Shown: positions 19,584 through 27,029 of the stretch, one piece after another
How the letters are laid out: every line of letters begins with the position of its first letter
How positions within the stretch are numbered: position 1 is the first letter of the stretch
DNA from: Rubrivivax sp.
GTDB taxonomy: Bacteria > Pseudomonadota > Gammaproteobacteria > Burkholderiales > Burkholderiaceae_C
Direction of reading: 5' to 3'
DNA length: 54,415 nucleotides
NCBI GenBank assembly: GCA_004210455.1
Contig: SEFA01000042.1
Location: forward strand, 1 to 54,415
The notes under the pieces: model-generated
What the model saw: the letters and a program-made list of their open reading frames with translations, nothing else
Databases searched by the model: none
Told to the model about the DNA's origin: nothing
Position numbers and translations under genes: made by a program

Positions 19584-20453
19584 TCACGCCGACCTCGTAC
19601 CTTTGCACACCGGATAATTCGAACACCCATAAAACGCCTGTCCCACCTGCGGCCCGCGCTTCGCGATGCGCAGCACCATTGGATGCGAGCAAACCGGGCA
19701 AGCGACCGCCGTGGGGATGTCTGAGGGTTTCGAGGCGGTCGGCGCTGGTGGCAGATGCGGTTCAACCTTGGCGTTCGCCAGCAATTCCTTCAGCCTCGTT
19801 CCATCGATGAGCTCGACGTTTCGACCCTCTGCAAATGCCACGGCCTCAGAGGTGAACCTCCCCGAGGTCACCACAAAGCCACCTGTAGCTCCGCGCGCAG
19901 CCATCACCCCATAGAGCTCCCGCACCACGTTCACGCTCACCTTGAAGGCCTTCCAGTGTTTGCACTGGACGAGGAAGGTTTCGTTCCCGTTGGTTGTTTG
20001 CTTTCGAAGCACGAGATCAACGCCGCCATCGGGCCCGCTGCCGCCGCTCTCGACCACGGTGAATCCCTTGTGCCGGAACGCTTCGCCGATCAGCAGCTCG
20101 AACTGGTGCCAGGTCATGCCGTCGATCGCAGACGCGTCTTGACTCTGCGTCGACGCCTCCAGTAATTTCTTTCTCGCATGCCGTTGCAATGCCGACATGA
20201 CTGCGGACACCAGCAGAATCGCCGGCAGTGCGTACTGCAAAGCGCCGGCTGCGCCGCGCACCAACGCATCCATGGCGAGCGGGCGGTACTGAACTCCCGA
20301 CGACCCCATTTGCGGAATCGCCGGCGGCTGTCCCGCGAGGGCATGCAGCCCGAAGTACACGACCACCGCGAGCGCCACGCAAACCCACCACGGCAGCAAC
20401 GCGAACAGACTCAGCAGACCCCCTCTCGAGGGTCCTCTCTTTCTTCTGGCCAT
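19584..20453 (-). CDS. Mrr-type restriction endonuclease, membrane-anchored
   Basis: 289-residue protein with an Mrr_cat nuclease domain (GMTWHQFELLIGEAFRHKG; D-GGVD-LVLRK; FLVQCKHWK giving D...QxK catalytic residues) and a C-terminal topoisomerase-type zinc ribbon (CPVCSHPM ... FYGCSNYPVCKG). Two hydrophobic segments precede the nuclease (residues about 13-40 and 67-88), implying membrane anchoring. Start at 20453 follows AGGGAGAG; the same Shine-Dalgarno context occurs before the paralogue ending at 23848, which supports this start over the longer frame from 20510. Family members cleave modified or foreign DNA, but membrane-bound versions are poorly understood. Confidence 0.88.
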   Translation of the reverse strand: MARRKRGPSRGGLLSLFALLPWWVCVALAVVVYFGLHALAGQPPAIPQMGSSGVQYRPLAMDALVRGAAGALQYALPAILLVSAVMSALQRHARKKLLEASTQSQDASAIDGMTWHQFELLIGEAFRHKGFTVVESGGSGPDGGVDLVLRKQTTNGNETFLVQCKHWKAFKVSVNVVRELYGVMAARGATGGFVVTSGRFTSEAVAFAEGRNVELIDGTRLKELLANAKVEPHLPPAPTASKPSDIPTAVACPVCSHPMVLRIAKRGPQVGQAFYGCSNYPVCKGTRSA

Positions 20454-20480
20454 ATTGGCTCTCTCCCTGAAAGTGGAAGG

Positions 20481-20510
20481 AGTATCGCCATCACCCGACA
20501 ACCGTGCCAA
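20481..20510 (-). promoter_or_regulatory. Promoter of the first Mrr-type gene
   Basis: On the minus strand TTGGCA (20510-20505) and GATACT (20486-20481) are separated by 18 bases, a good sigma-70 pair, about 28 bases before the start codon. The GATACTCC block and AGGGAGAG leader are conserved upstream of the paralogue (24525-24557). Confidence 0.5.
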
Positions 20511-20724
20511 GTACCAGACGCTGGAGGCTGTTGTCCTGTCCCGTCAGCGCGAATTTCCACGTGACCGTTCTCACGTCACCCCGGCAGAAATTGCCTGACC
20601 ACCCCGGCCCGTCCTCGACACTCCCTCCGCGTTGCAACCACCGGAGGTTTGCGCGTTTCAACTACAACTGGCGAATCTCATAGAAGGTCGAAGCCAACGA
20701 AGGTTCCTACAGGGAGGAATGCAT

Positions 20725-21699
20725 ATGCAAGAGATTCAAATGACCGGGATGGAGCTGCTGCCCGCGGTCGTCAGCGTCGCGACCGTCGTCATTTCGCTGT
20801 GGTCGCTGAAGGTGGCGAGGAGAACCGAGCAGGTGCAGCTTGAGGCTGCGGTCGTCACCATCGCTTTGGAACGGAGAAACTCCGCGGCGGTCCATCTTCA
20901 GAAGTACAGCGAGCTCCTCTCCGAAGTGCGCGATGCCACCAAGGCAGCGAAACAGGAGATTCACCACAGCGCGGACGAGGTGCTGAGAAGCCTGCTCCAT
21001 CTGGTCGACGACATTGCGGCGTCAAGGGAGCCGCGCTACAGCCGTCACCTCTTCCACGAGATGAGCGAGCGGATCTTCGAATCCCTCGCGCCGGAGCTGT
21101 CCTTCCAGCCTGGCGAGCACATGCTCATGCGGTATGCCGGCGTGAGGCGGAAACTCCGCGAGCTGAGCGACGCGTGCAAGCGCGGCGAAGACACGTCCGA
21201 TGACCCCGGATGGTTCGCGCACCTGCGCACGCGCCTCACCTTCGGACCTGTGCCGTCGAGCGACGAGCCGCCTGAACAGCGCCTGCTGTCATCGAACGGA
21301 TTCGTCCGTGTCTACGGCGATCTGGATTCCCGGCTGGACAGCGATTCTGGACGACGGCTGATGCTCGAATCGATCGACCGTGTCGAGAAGTTCTGCGAAG
21401 TGCAACGCAAGCTGCGGGAGGCCTTCGAGAACGCGCATCAACGCCTCACCGCCGCTCTCGACAAGAACACCGCCGAGGAATTCAAGGTGAAGGAGTCGCG
21501 CGAACTGTGGGTCAAGGTCGAGGCGGAGATGCGAGCGCTCAGCCTGATGAAGCAACTGGGACTGAACGACCTCAAGTACTTCAGGAACCACGATGTCCTC
21601 GATGCGTTGCCAGAGTTCGTCTACGCCGGTGCCGTGCTCTACACCGCCGCCAGGGTGGCCGATCAGTCGGCCTTCTCCAGCGAGCCGATGAGGTATTGA
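20725..21699 (+). CDS. Hypothetical membrane-anchored coiled-coil protein
   Basis: 324-residue protein with one hydrophobic segment near the N-terminus (residues about 8-24, LLPAVVSVATVVISLW) followed by long charged helices (ERRNSAAVHLQKYSELLSEV and later KFCEVQRKLREAFENA). No family recognised. AGGGAGGA sits at the right distance for the ATG at 20725; the ATG at 20719 is too close to it. The stop is immediately followed by the ATG of the next gene, so the two are co-transcribed and probably act together at the inner membrane. Convergent neighbours are two Mrr-type nucleases. Confidence 0.7.
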   Translation: MQEIQMTGMELLPAVVSVATVVISLWSLKVARRTEQVQLEAAVVTIALERRNSAAVHLQKYSELLSEVRDATKAAKQEIHHSADEVLRSLLHLVDDIAASREPRYSRHLFHEMSERIFESLAPELSFQPGEHMLMRYAGVRRKLRELSDACKRGEDTSDDPGWFAHLRTRLTFGPVPSSDEPPEQRLLSSNGFVRVYGDLDSRLDSDSGRRLMLESIDRVEKFCEVQRKLREAFENAHQRLTAALDKNTAEEFKVKESRELWVKVEAEMRALSLMKQLGLNDLKYFRNHDVLDALPEFVYAGAVLYTAARVADQSAFSSEPMRY

Positions 21700-22671
21700 A
21701 TGTCCACGAACTCCACACCCGATCCCACGCCCGATCTCACGCCCGCGCCGGCCCCCGTCGATCCCGATCGCGAGCGCAACCTTTTCATCGCGTGGGTCCT
21801 CATCATCGCCAGCGTGCTCATCGGCAACTGGATGGTCCGCGGCCTCGAGAAGCGCCTGGGCGTCGACCTGATCGGCGGGTTCACCGGTCAGGCCATTCTG
21901 TGGTCGCTGCTCCTGTACGGCCTGCTGCGGCTCGTCGGACTGGGCCGCCGCGGCATCGCGGCCCTCACCGCCGCCATTGCCTTCGCCGGCATCGTGCTTA
22001 CTCAGTCCGTCGTCGTGCTGCTGGGCATGCGCGAGGTGGAACAGGCGCGGGCGAACATCGTCCCGATCGTCGATGCGTTGAATCGCGGCGAGACCCCCAC
22101 CGAGGCGCAGGTGAAGGCCGCCCACACTGGCGCGCTTGAGCCCGTGATGCTGGTGCGGGTCCAGTTGCGACAGCAGCTCAACGCGGCCATGACGCGTCAT
22201 CGCCTGAGCAACGTCGAACTCAGCCTCGCGACGATGCTGCTCCCTGAGAATCTCGCCACTGCCGAACGGCGCGCAGCAGCGCGTGCGCGGATCGAAGGGG
22301 CCGCTCAAGCGCGCGAGACCTTGGAACGCGAGATCAATCTGATCCTGGGCCGAGCCGACCTCCAGTTCGAAGGCATCGTCGTGTCGACGCCGAAGCGTTA
22401 CGGCCTGACCGCCGCGGCGATGCGTGACATCACCGAGCCAGTGCGCCGCGGAGTGGTCGCGTACGCCGCCATCGAGCAGGCGCAGCATGCGGAGGTCCTC
22501 GCGCTGTTGAAGTTCCTCGACGACAACGCCACGCGCTTCCGGCTCGGCAAGCCGCCGGATCGCCGCCTGGAATTCTTCGACGATACCTTGCTGTCGACCT
22601 TCGACGCCCAGGTGGCGCGCCTCAATGCGCTCGCCCGTCAGGCGGGCGCAGCCGCGCAGGGGCAACCGTAA
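21700..22671 (+). CDS. Hypothetical membrane protein
   Basis: 323-residue protein. A proline/aspartate-rich N-terminus (residues 1-24) precedes three hydrophobic segments: LFIAWVLIIASVLIGNWM (about 28-45), ILWSLLLYGLLRLVGL (about 66-81) and ALTAAIAFAGIVLTQSVVVLLG (about 88-109). The remaining 210 residues are soluble and helical, rich in Ala, Arg and Glu. No known family seen. Its ATG directly follows the TGA of the preceding gene, indicating an operon of two membrane-associated partners. Confidence 0.7.
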   Translation: MSTNSTPDPTPDLTPAPAPVDPDRERNLFIAWVLIIASVLIGNWMVRGLEKRLGVDLIGGFTGQAILWSLLLYGLLRLVGLGRRGIAALTAAIAFAGIVLTQSVVVLLGMREVEQARANIVPIVDALNRGETPTEAQVKAAHTGALEPVMLVRVQLRQQLNAAMTRHRLSNVELSLATMLLPENLATAERRAAARARIEGAAQARETLEREINLILGRADLQFEGIVVSTPKRYGLTAAAMRDITEPVRRGVVAYAAIEQAQHAEVLALLKFLDDNATRFRLGKPPDRRLEFFDDTLLSTFDAQVARLNALARQAGAAAQGQP

Positions 22672-22873
22672 GCCCGCTTCCGCGAGGCTTAGACCTTCAG
22701 CCAAGCAAGTGACTTTCAGCTTCTCGGCTCGACTTAAAGTGGCAGACCAGCGTCCGTCACTCCTGTGAAGACCTGACCCTTTGGCAGGCAGCTATCTCCC
22801 TAGGTCGCCAAGCCAGTCCATCCTTGCCCGAGGCGTGTGCCGCCGCCCGACGACATCGCCACAAGGACCTCCC

Positions 22874-23344
22874 ATGAACCGCATCGCCGCCTGGCTGGCC
22901 GTGCTCGCACTCGGACTTTTCACTCAGGGACACGCCATGGCTTTTCCGAAAACCTTCTATCTGTTCTCGGAAGTGAACGGCGTCGTCCTGCTGGACGGCC
23001 GCCCGGTGGAGGGCGTCGAGGTCGAGCAGAAGTACAACTGGCACTGGGGCGAGAAGAAAGCCTCCCGCACGACCCGCACCGACGCCCAGGGACGCTTCCA
23101 CTTCCCCGTCATCACCGGCCGATCGATCACCGGCAGCCTGCTGCCTCACGAGCCCGTCATCGTGCAGGAGATCCATTTCGTCCACCAGGGCAAGACCCAT
23201 CACGGATGGTTCCAGGCCAAGCACAACTACGAGAACCAGGGCGAGCTGGACGGCCAGCCGATGCGCCTCGTCTGCGACCTCAAGGACGAGCCGACAGGCC
23301 GCCCTGAGATCCAGAGCTACGGCATCTGCACGGTGCAACCGTGA
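22874..23344 (+). CDS. Exported DUF6795-like protein, copy 1
   Basis: 156-residue protein with a signal peptide (MNRIAAWLAVLALGLFTQ...AMA). The mature part has a beta-sandwich look with a carboxypeptidase-regulatory-like core: VEGVEV, T-DAQGRFHFP and ITGRSITGSLLPHEP. It resembles small exported proteins annotated DUF6795, whose function is unknown; that assignment is from memory. It is followed 10 bases later by a close paralogue, with roughly two thirds identity by eye, so this is a recent tandem duplication. The ATG at 22874 is chosen because the signal peptide begins there. Confidence 0.75.
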   Translation: MNRIAAWLAVLALGLFTQGHAMAFPKTFYLFSEVNGVVLLDGRPVEGVEVEQKYNWHWGEKKASRTTRTDAQGRFHFPVITGRSITGSLLPHEPVIVQEIHFVHQGKTHHGWFQAKHNYENQGELDGQPMRLVCDLKDEPTGRPEIQSYGICTVQP

Positions 23345-23354
23345 GCCCCTCCCG

Positions 23355-23837
23355 ATGAACCGCCCCATGAAACGCATCGCCCTCTGCCTGGCCGTGCTCG
23401 CCCTCGGACTCTTCTCGCTCGGAACCGCCATGGCCTTCTTCAAACCGTTCACCCTGTTCTCCGCCACGGAGGGCGTCGTCCTGCTGGAGGGCCGGCCGGT
23501 GGAAGGCGTCGAGGTCCAGCAGTACTACTTCTGGCACTGGGGCGACAAGGAAGCCACCGCCGTGACCCACACCGACGCCAACGGGCGCTACCAGTTCCCC
23601 GCGATCACTGGGCGCTCCATCACCGCCAACCTGCTGCCGCACGAGCCGGTCATCCAGCAGAACATCCGCTTTGTCCACCAGGGCAAGACCTTCAAGGGCT
23701 GGGGGCACAGCAAGCACAACTACGAAGACCTCGGCGAACTCGGCGACCGGCCGATCCGCCTGGTGTGCGACCTCAAGGACGAACCCGGACCCCATCCGGA
23801 AATCAACAGCTACGGCATCTGCACGGAGCTGAAGTGA
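23355..23837 (+). CDS. Exported DUF6795-like protein, copy 2
   Basis: 160-residue tandem paralogue of the preceding protein, sharing LEGRPVEGVEV, ITGRSIT, LLPHEPVI, FVHQGKT and RLVCDLKDEP. A signal peptide (KRIALCLAVLALGLFSLGTAMA) is present; translation could also start at 23367, which gives MKRIAL. The main difference is a YYFWHWGDKEA in place of YNWHWGEKKA and the C-terminal tail. The aromatic-rich HWG motif and the conserved Cys near the C-terminus (GIC) are kept in both copies. Probably periplasmic or outer-membrane associated; function unknown. Confidence 0.75.
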   Translation: MNRPMKRIALCLAVLALGLFSLGTAMAFFKPFTLFSATEGVVLLEGRPVEGVEVQQYYFWHWGDKEATAVTHTDANGRYQFPAITGRSITANLLPHEPVIQQNIRFVHQGKTFKGWGHSKHNYEDLGELGDRPIRLVCDLKDEPGPHPEINSYGICTELK

Positions 23838-23847
23838 CCCCCCGACC

Positions 23848-24519
23848 TCAGGCCGGCCTCGTCCCCTTGCACACCGGATACGTCGAACACGCATAGAGCG
23901 GCTGGCCCGCATTCGGTCCCCGCTTGGCCGTGCGCAGCACCATCGGCTGCGAGCACGCCGGGCAGACCACCATCGTGACCTCAGCGGCGGACCGCTGCGG
24001 CTCGGGCTGCGCGGGAGCGGACGCCGCCAGCAGCCCCGTCAGCTTCGGCCCGTCGATGAGCCGCATGTTCCGTCCCTCCGCGAACGCCAGCGCCTCCTTG
24101 GTGAACACGCCCGCGGTCACCACGAATCCACCCGCGGCGCCGCGCGCCGCCATCACGCCGTAAAGCTCCCTCGCCGCGCCCACGCCCACCTTGCGCGCCT
24201 GCCAGTGCTTGCACTGGACGAGGTAGGTCTCGTTCCCGGTCCTGGCCGGCTTGCGCAGCACGAGGTCCACGCCGGCATCGGGCTCGCCGTCGCCGATCCC
24301 GACCACGGTGAACCCCTTCAGCCGGAACGCCTCGCCCATCCGCAGCTGGAACTGGTGCCAGGTCATGCCCTCGAGGGCCGCGGCGTTCCCGCCTCGCCCC
24401 GATGGCTCAGGCGGCCGCCGTCCCGCGCCCGGCCGGAACACCGACATCACCGCCGTGCCGATCGACGCGAACCACCCCGACCGGCCCTCTCCCGAGGATC
24501 CCTTCTTCGTGCTGGCCAT
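23848..24519 (-). CDS. Mrr-type restriction endonuclease, soluble paralogue
   Basis: 223-residue paralogue of the protein at 19584-20453. It keeps the Mrr_cat domain (GMTWHQFQLRMGEAFRLKG; D-AGVDLVLRK; YLVQCKHWQ) and the C-terminal zinc ribbon (CPACSQPM ... YACSTYPVCKG) but lacks the two N-terminal membrane segments, having a short Gly/Ser/Arg-rich N-terminus instead. The ribosome binding site AGGGAGAG and an upstream GATACTCC block are shared with the first copy. It is convergent with the DUF6795-like pair, as the first copy is convergent with the DUF3883 gene. Confidence 0.87.
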   Translation of the reverse strand: MASTKKGSSGEGRSGWFASIGTAVMSVFRPGAGRRPPEPSGRGGNAAALEGMTWHQFQLRMGEAFRLKGFTVVGIGDGEPDAGVDLVLRKPARTGNETYLVQCKHWQARKVGVGAARELYGVMAARGAAGGFVVTAGVFTKEALAFAEGRNMRLIDGPKLTGLLAASAPAQPEPQRSAAEVTMVVCPACSQPMVLRTAKRGPNAGQPLYACSTYPVCKGTRPA

Positions 24520-24610
24520 CTCGGCGCTCTCCCTGAAGACGTCCGGGGAGTATCGCCGCCGATAGATCGCGAAGCCTGGGTGAGCGACGAGCGCTGAATT
24601 TCGGGGACCC

Positions 24611-24814
24611 TCACTCCTCCCCCGCCAGCAACTGCCCGATCCCGCGCCGATTGCTCCTCACCGCCTGATCCAGCACCGGCACCAGCGGCGCCAGGCTGTT
24701 CCCGCGCGCCGACACGAACCGGTGAGTTCTCCAGTCCGCACCCCGGTCAGCTCCCTCGACGCGCTGCATGGCCACGATCGCTTTCTTGCTCGCCGGTGTG
24801 CCCGGCTTTGGCAC
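24611..24814 (-). pseudogene. Possible C-terminal gene remnant
   Basis: A 67-residue frame ending in RSNRRGIGQLLAGEE looks like the C-terminus of a larger protein because its codon use is host-like but it has no ribosome binding site or clear N-terminal domain. Upstream sequence shows no continuation. It may be a decayed gene or chance. Confidence 0.25.
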
Positions 24815-24883
24815 ACGAGGCTACCCGCGATGCTTGAACGCTTGGTGAAGGAAGCGTTGAGGCTCACACGCGGAATGAAAAAA

Positions 24884-24899
24884 GGGCGCCGAAGCGCCC
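24884..24899 (-). terminator. Rho-independent terminator
   Basis: Perfect 6-bp stem GGGCGC / GCGCCC with a tetraloop; on the minus strand it is followed by six T residues (plus-strand A run 24878-24883). It lies 67 bases after the stop of the GG-leader peptide gene at 24966-25172 and so terminates that short transcript. Confidence 0.85.
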
Positions 24900-24965
24900 T
24901 GTGAGTGGTTACCTACGCGGGTTTGAATCACCCCTCTGGTTATTGGATCCCTCAGCAGTCAGATA

Positions 24966-25172
24966 TCAGGTCTCGTCGAGCTTGTCCCTGATCCAATTCA
25001 TACCGCAGCTGATGATGGCGCCATTTTCGCTGACGCCTGGCATACCTGCAACGCGCTGGATGCAATCGATGAAACTCTCGGGCATCGGAACTGGCGCGCG
25101 GCCTTCCGGTGTACCGGCCCAGCTATCGCCGCCGGAAACCATATCGATCTCCTGATCTGTCAAGACTTGCAT
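24966..25172 (-). CDS. Double-glycine-leader peptide precursor 1
   Basis: 68-residue precursor. The first 15 residues, MQVLTDQEIDMVSGG, form a classic double-glycine leader of the type cleaved by C39-peptidase ABC exporters. The predicted 53-residue core starts DSWAGTPEGRAP and contains two cysteines (core positions 22 and 41), which could form a disulfide, and an acidic/basic C-terminus (IRDKLDET). A strong AAGGAGAG ribosome binding site lies 6 bases before the ATG and an intrinsic terminator follows. The core start is shared with the peptide at 29224-29445. Likely a secreted bacteriocin or signalling peptide; the exporter would be the C39 ABC protein at 29489-31648. Divergent from a CPBP membrane protein. 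Confidence 0.85.
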   Translation of the reverse strand: MQVLTDQEIDMVSGGDSWAGTPEGRAPVPMPESFIDCIQRVAGMPGVSENGAIISCGMNWIRDKLDET

Positions 25173-25354
25173 ATCTCTCCTTCGAGGTTCCGAGATTCGC
25201 TCGGCGCGAGTGCATGCGAAACATCCACAGTCGCTACCCTACCTGCGTAATGACAACTTGAATATTCCTCATAAGCACCAGCACAAAGTTGCGTAAATCG
25301 GTGGCCCATTTCCATGCTTAGCATGCTCGGTCAGAATTGCTTCTGCTCAGCGAC

Positions 25355-27010
25355 ATGCCTCGATATTCCCCGCGATTTGTCCATCTGCAGTATTTCTACC
25401 GGAAGCTGCTGCGCATCGTCCGCTGGACTCCGCTCGTGGTCCTCGCCGTGGTTTTCAGAAACTGGCCCGAATTCCTCGAGGGGCCACATCTCTGGACATT
25501 TCTCGACTTCGGACATCGGGGCGAATTCCGTCTCTATCTCAATATTGAGTTGGTGGTGTCCGGGCTTGCGCTGTTGACGGCATTCGTGCGCTGGAATGCG
25601 AGCCCCGCTTGGCGACGGCTATTCAGTCCCGTGCCTTGCGTGAGTTCGGTGTTGATGGTCGCGACGCTTGCGTTATTTGTAGCGGTCATGCTCGCGAAGG
25701 TGCCGGGCGTCATTCATTCGGAATTTCGCCCGATTGATCCGAAGACGCATTTTCAAAGTTGGTCGATCTCGGTCGCTGCGCTCCTGCTGGGCGTGTTCCA
25801 GCAGGAATTGTGGAATCGCGCGATCCTTCAGTCGGCGCTCACGCGCATGTTCGGAAATCGCTGGCTGGGCCTCGCCATCTCGGTGGTCCTGCTGACGATC
25901 GAACAGTCCGGACATCGCTTGGAGACTTTCTGCACCGCCGTCTTCTTGGGCGTCGTATTCATCCGCACGCAATCAGTGGTCTGCACAACGGCGATCCATG
26001 TGGTCCTCGACGTCGCGTTGGGCATCCTGCAGGGCGGCACCTTCATGGAGGCGAGCTTCCTGTCACCGCTCGAAATGCGAAGCGTGAAGCTGCCGACGAT
26101 GGTCGGATTCCTGTTGTTGGCTTTCGCCGTCGAGCTCTGGTATCGACGCTCACCGCGGCTGCTGCAATCGATCAAGGCCGCTGCCAAGGCTGTGTTGCTG
26201 ATGGTCTTCGCCTATGTGCTCTACAGGCTGACCAGCCGGGCGCTCAATCCCCTGTGGCAAGCGCTGCTCGACAGCGGCAACGAGTGGATGACGCGAACAT
26301 TCGTCACCCGCATCGAACTGTTGGTTGACGCTGCGGTACCGGTGATCGCCCTGGCCTGGTTGGGATGGGGACCCACGTTGCGGGAGCTCTTGGCGCTCCG
26401 TCCGAAGGCGACCCTGGGCTTGGCGTTCGTGGCCGCACTCGTCCCATTCCTGGCCGTGTTCATCACTTCGCCGGACGCAGCCAGCGACGGGCTGTTCGCG
26501 CCCTTGAGTCCGTTCACCACCAGCCCCTACTACTGGTTCGGCGCGGTACTTCCGCTGGTCGTGGCCGCGCTGCATGAGGAAGTGATCCACCGTGCGCTCG
26601 TTCAGCCGCTGGTGACTCGACTCTTCCGCAGCGAATGGGCCGGCGTCGTCGGCAGCACGCTGCACTTCGCCGCCTTTCATCCGCCCGAGAGCGTCGCGTT
26701 CGTCATCCCCGGCGGCCTGCTCTTCGCCATCGTGTTCATGCGGACCCGATCCATCGTCTGCACCACGGTTCTGCACGTGACGCTCAACGTCGTCATGACG
26801 ATGCTCTCAGGCAGCAAACTGACCCTCGCGCTCTTCATTCCCGCGGACGACATGGTGGCCGTGCGGCCGATGCTCGGCGCCTTGGTGTTGGCGCTCGCCG
26901 TAGGATTCGAATGGTGTTGGCGGATGTCTGCGGAGGGCCGAGCGCGGCGCTTCCGATCTACCCCGAACGAGAGAATCGCGAGCGCCGTTGGCGCGCCAAC
27001 ATCGCTGTGA
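25355..27010 (+). CDS. Duplicated CPBP (CAAX-protease-like) membrane protein
   Basis: About 551 residues, with many hydrophobic segments across the whole length. It consists of two CPBP/Abi units. The second has all three family motifs: E-E-x3-R (HEEVIHRALVQPL, about residue 408), F-x3-H (HFAAFH) and H-x3-N (LHVTLN). The first is degenerate: QQELWNRAIL lacks the first glutamate, although GHR and IHVVLD remain. CPBP proteins are intramembrane proteases; in bacteriocin loci they give immunity or process peptides. The gene is divergent from GG-leader peptide 1, with 182 bases between starts. A TTG start at 25337 is an alternative; neither start has a good ribosome binding site. It ends 19 bases before the porin gene. 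Confidence 0.83.
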   Translation: MPRYSPRFVHLQYFYRKLLRIVRWTPLVVLAVVFRNWPEFLEGPHLWTFLDFGHRGEFRLYLNIELVVSGLALLTAFVRWNASPAWRRLFSPVPCVSSVLMVATLALFVAVMLAKVPGVIHSEFRPIDPKTHFQSWSISVAALLLGVFQQELWNRAILQSALTRMFGNRWLGLAISVVLLTIEQSGHRLETFCTAVFLGVVFIRTQSVVCTTAIHVVLDVALGILQGGTFMEASFLSPLEMRSVKLPTMVGFLLLAFAVELWYRRSPRLLQSIKAAAKAVLLMVFAYVLYRLTSRALNPLWQALLDSGNEWMTRTFVTRIELLVDAAVPVIALAWLGWGPTLRELLALRPKATLGLAFVAALVPFLAVFITSPDAASDGLFAPLSPFTTSPYYWFGAVLPLVVAALHEEVIHRALVQPLVTRLFRSEWAGVVGSTLHFAAFHPPESVAFVIPGGLLFAIVFMRTRSIVCTTVLHVTLNVVMTMLSGSKLTLALFIPADDMVAVRPMLGALVLALAVGFEWCWRMSAEGRARRFRSTPNERIASAVGAPTSL

Positions 27011-27029
27011 CGCCACCTCGCCCGCACCG

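Larger units (their letters stand above)
24520..24965. other. 446-base gap with a possible gene remnant
   Basis: Holds the promoter/leader of the preceding Mrr gene at its left edge, a possible minus-strand gene remnant (24611-24814) and a minus-strand terminator (24884-24899). No convincing intact gene. Confidence 0.5.

Noticed and set aside
9913-20724. Integrase or duplicated tRNA end as prophage/ICE evidence
   Set aside because: I looked for a recombinase gene and a second copy of the tRNA 3' end in and after the island and found neither.
25337-25354. TTG start six codons upstream for the CPBP protein
   Set aside because: No ribosome binding site before the TTG; the ATG at 25355 is preferred though also weak.
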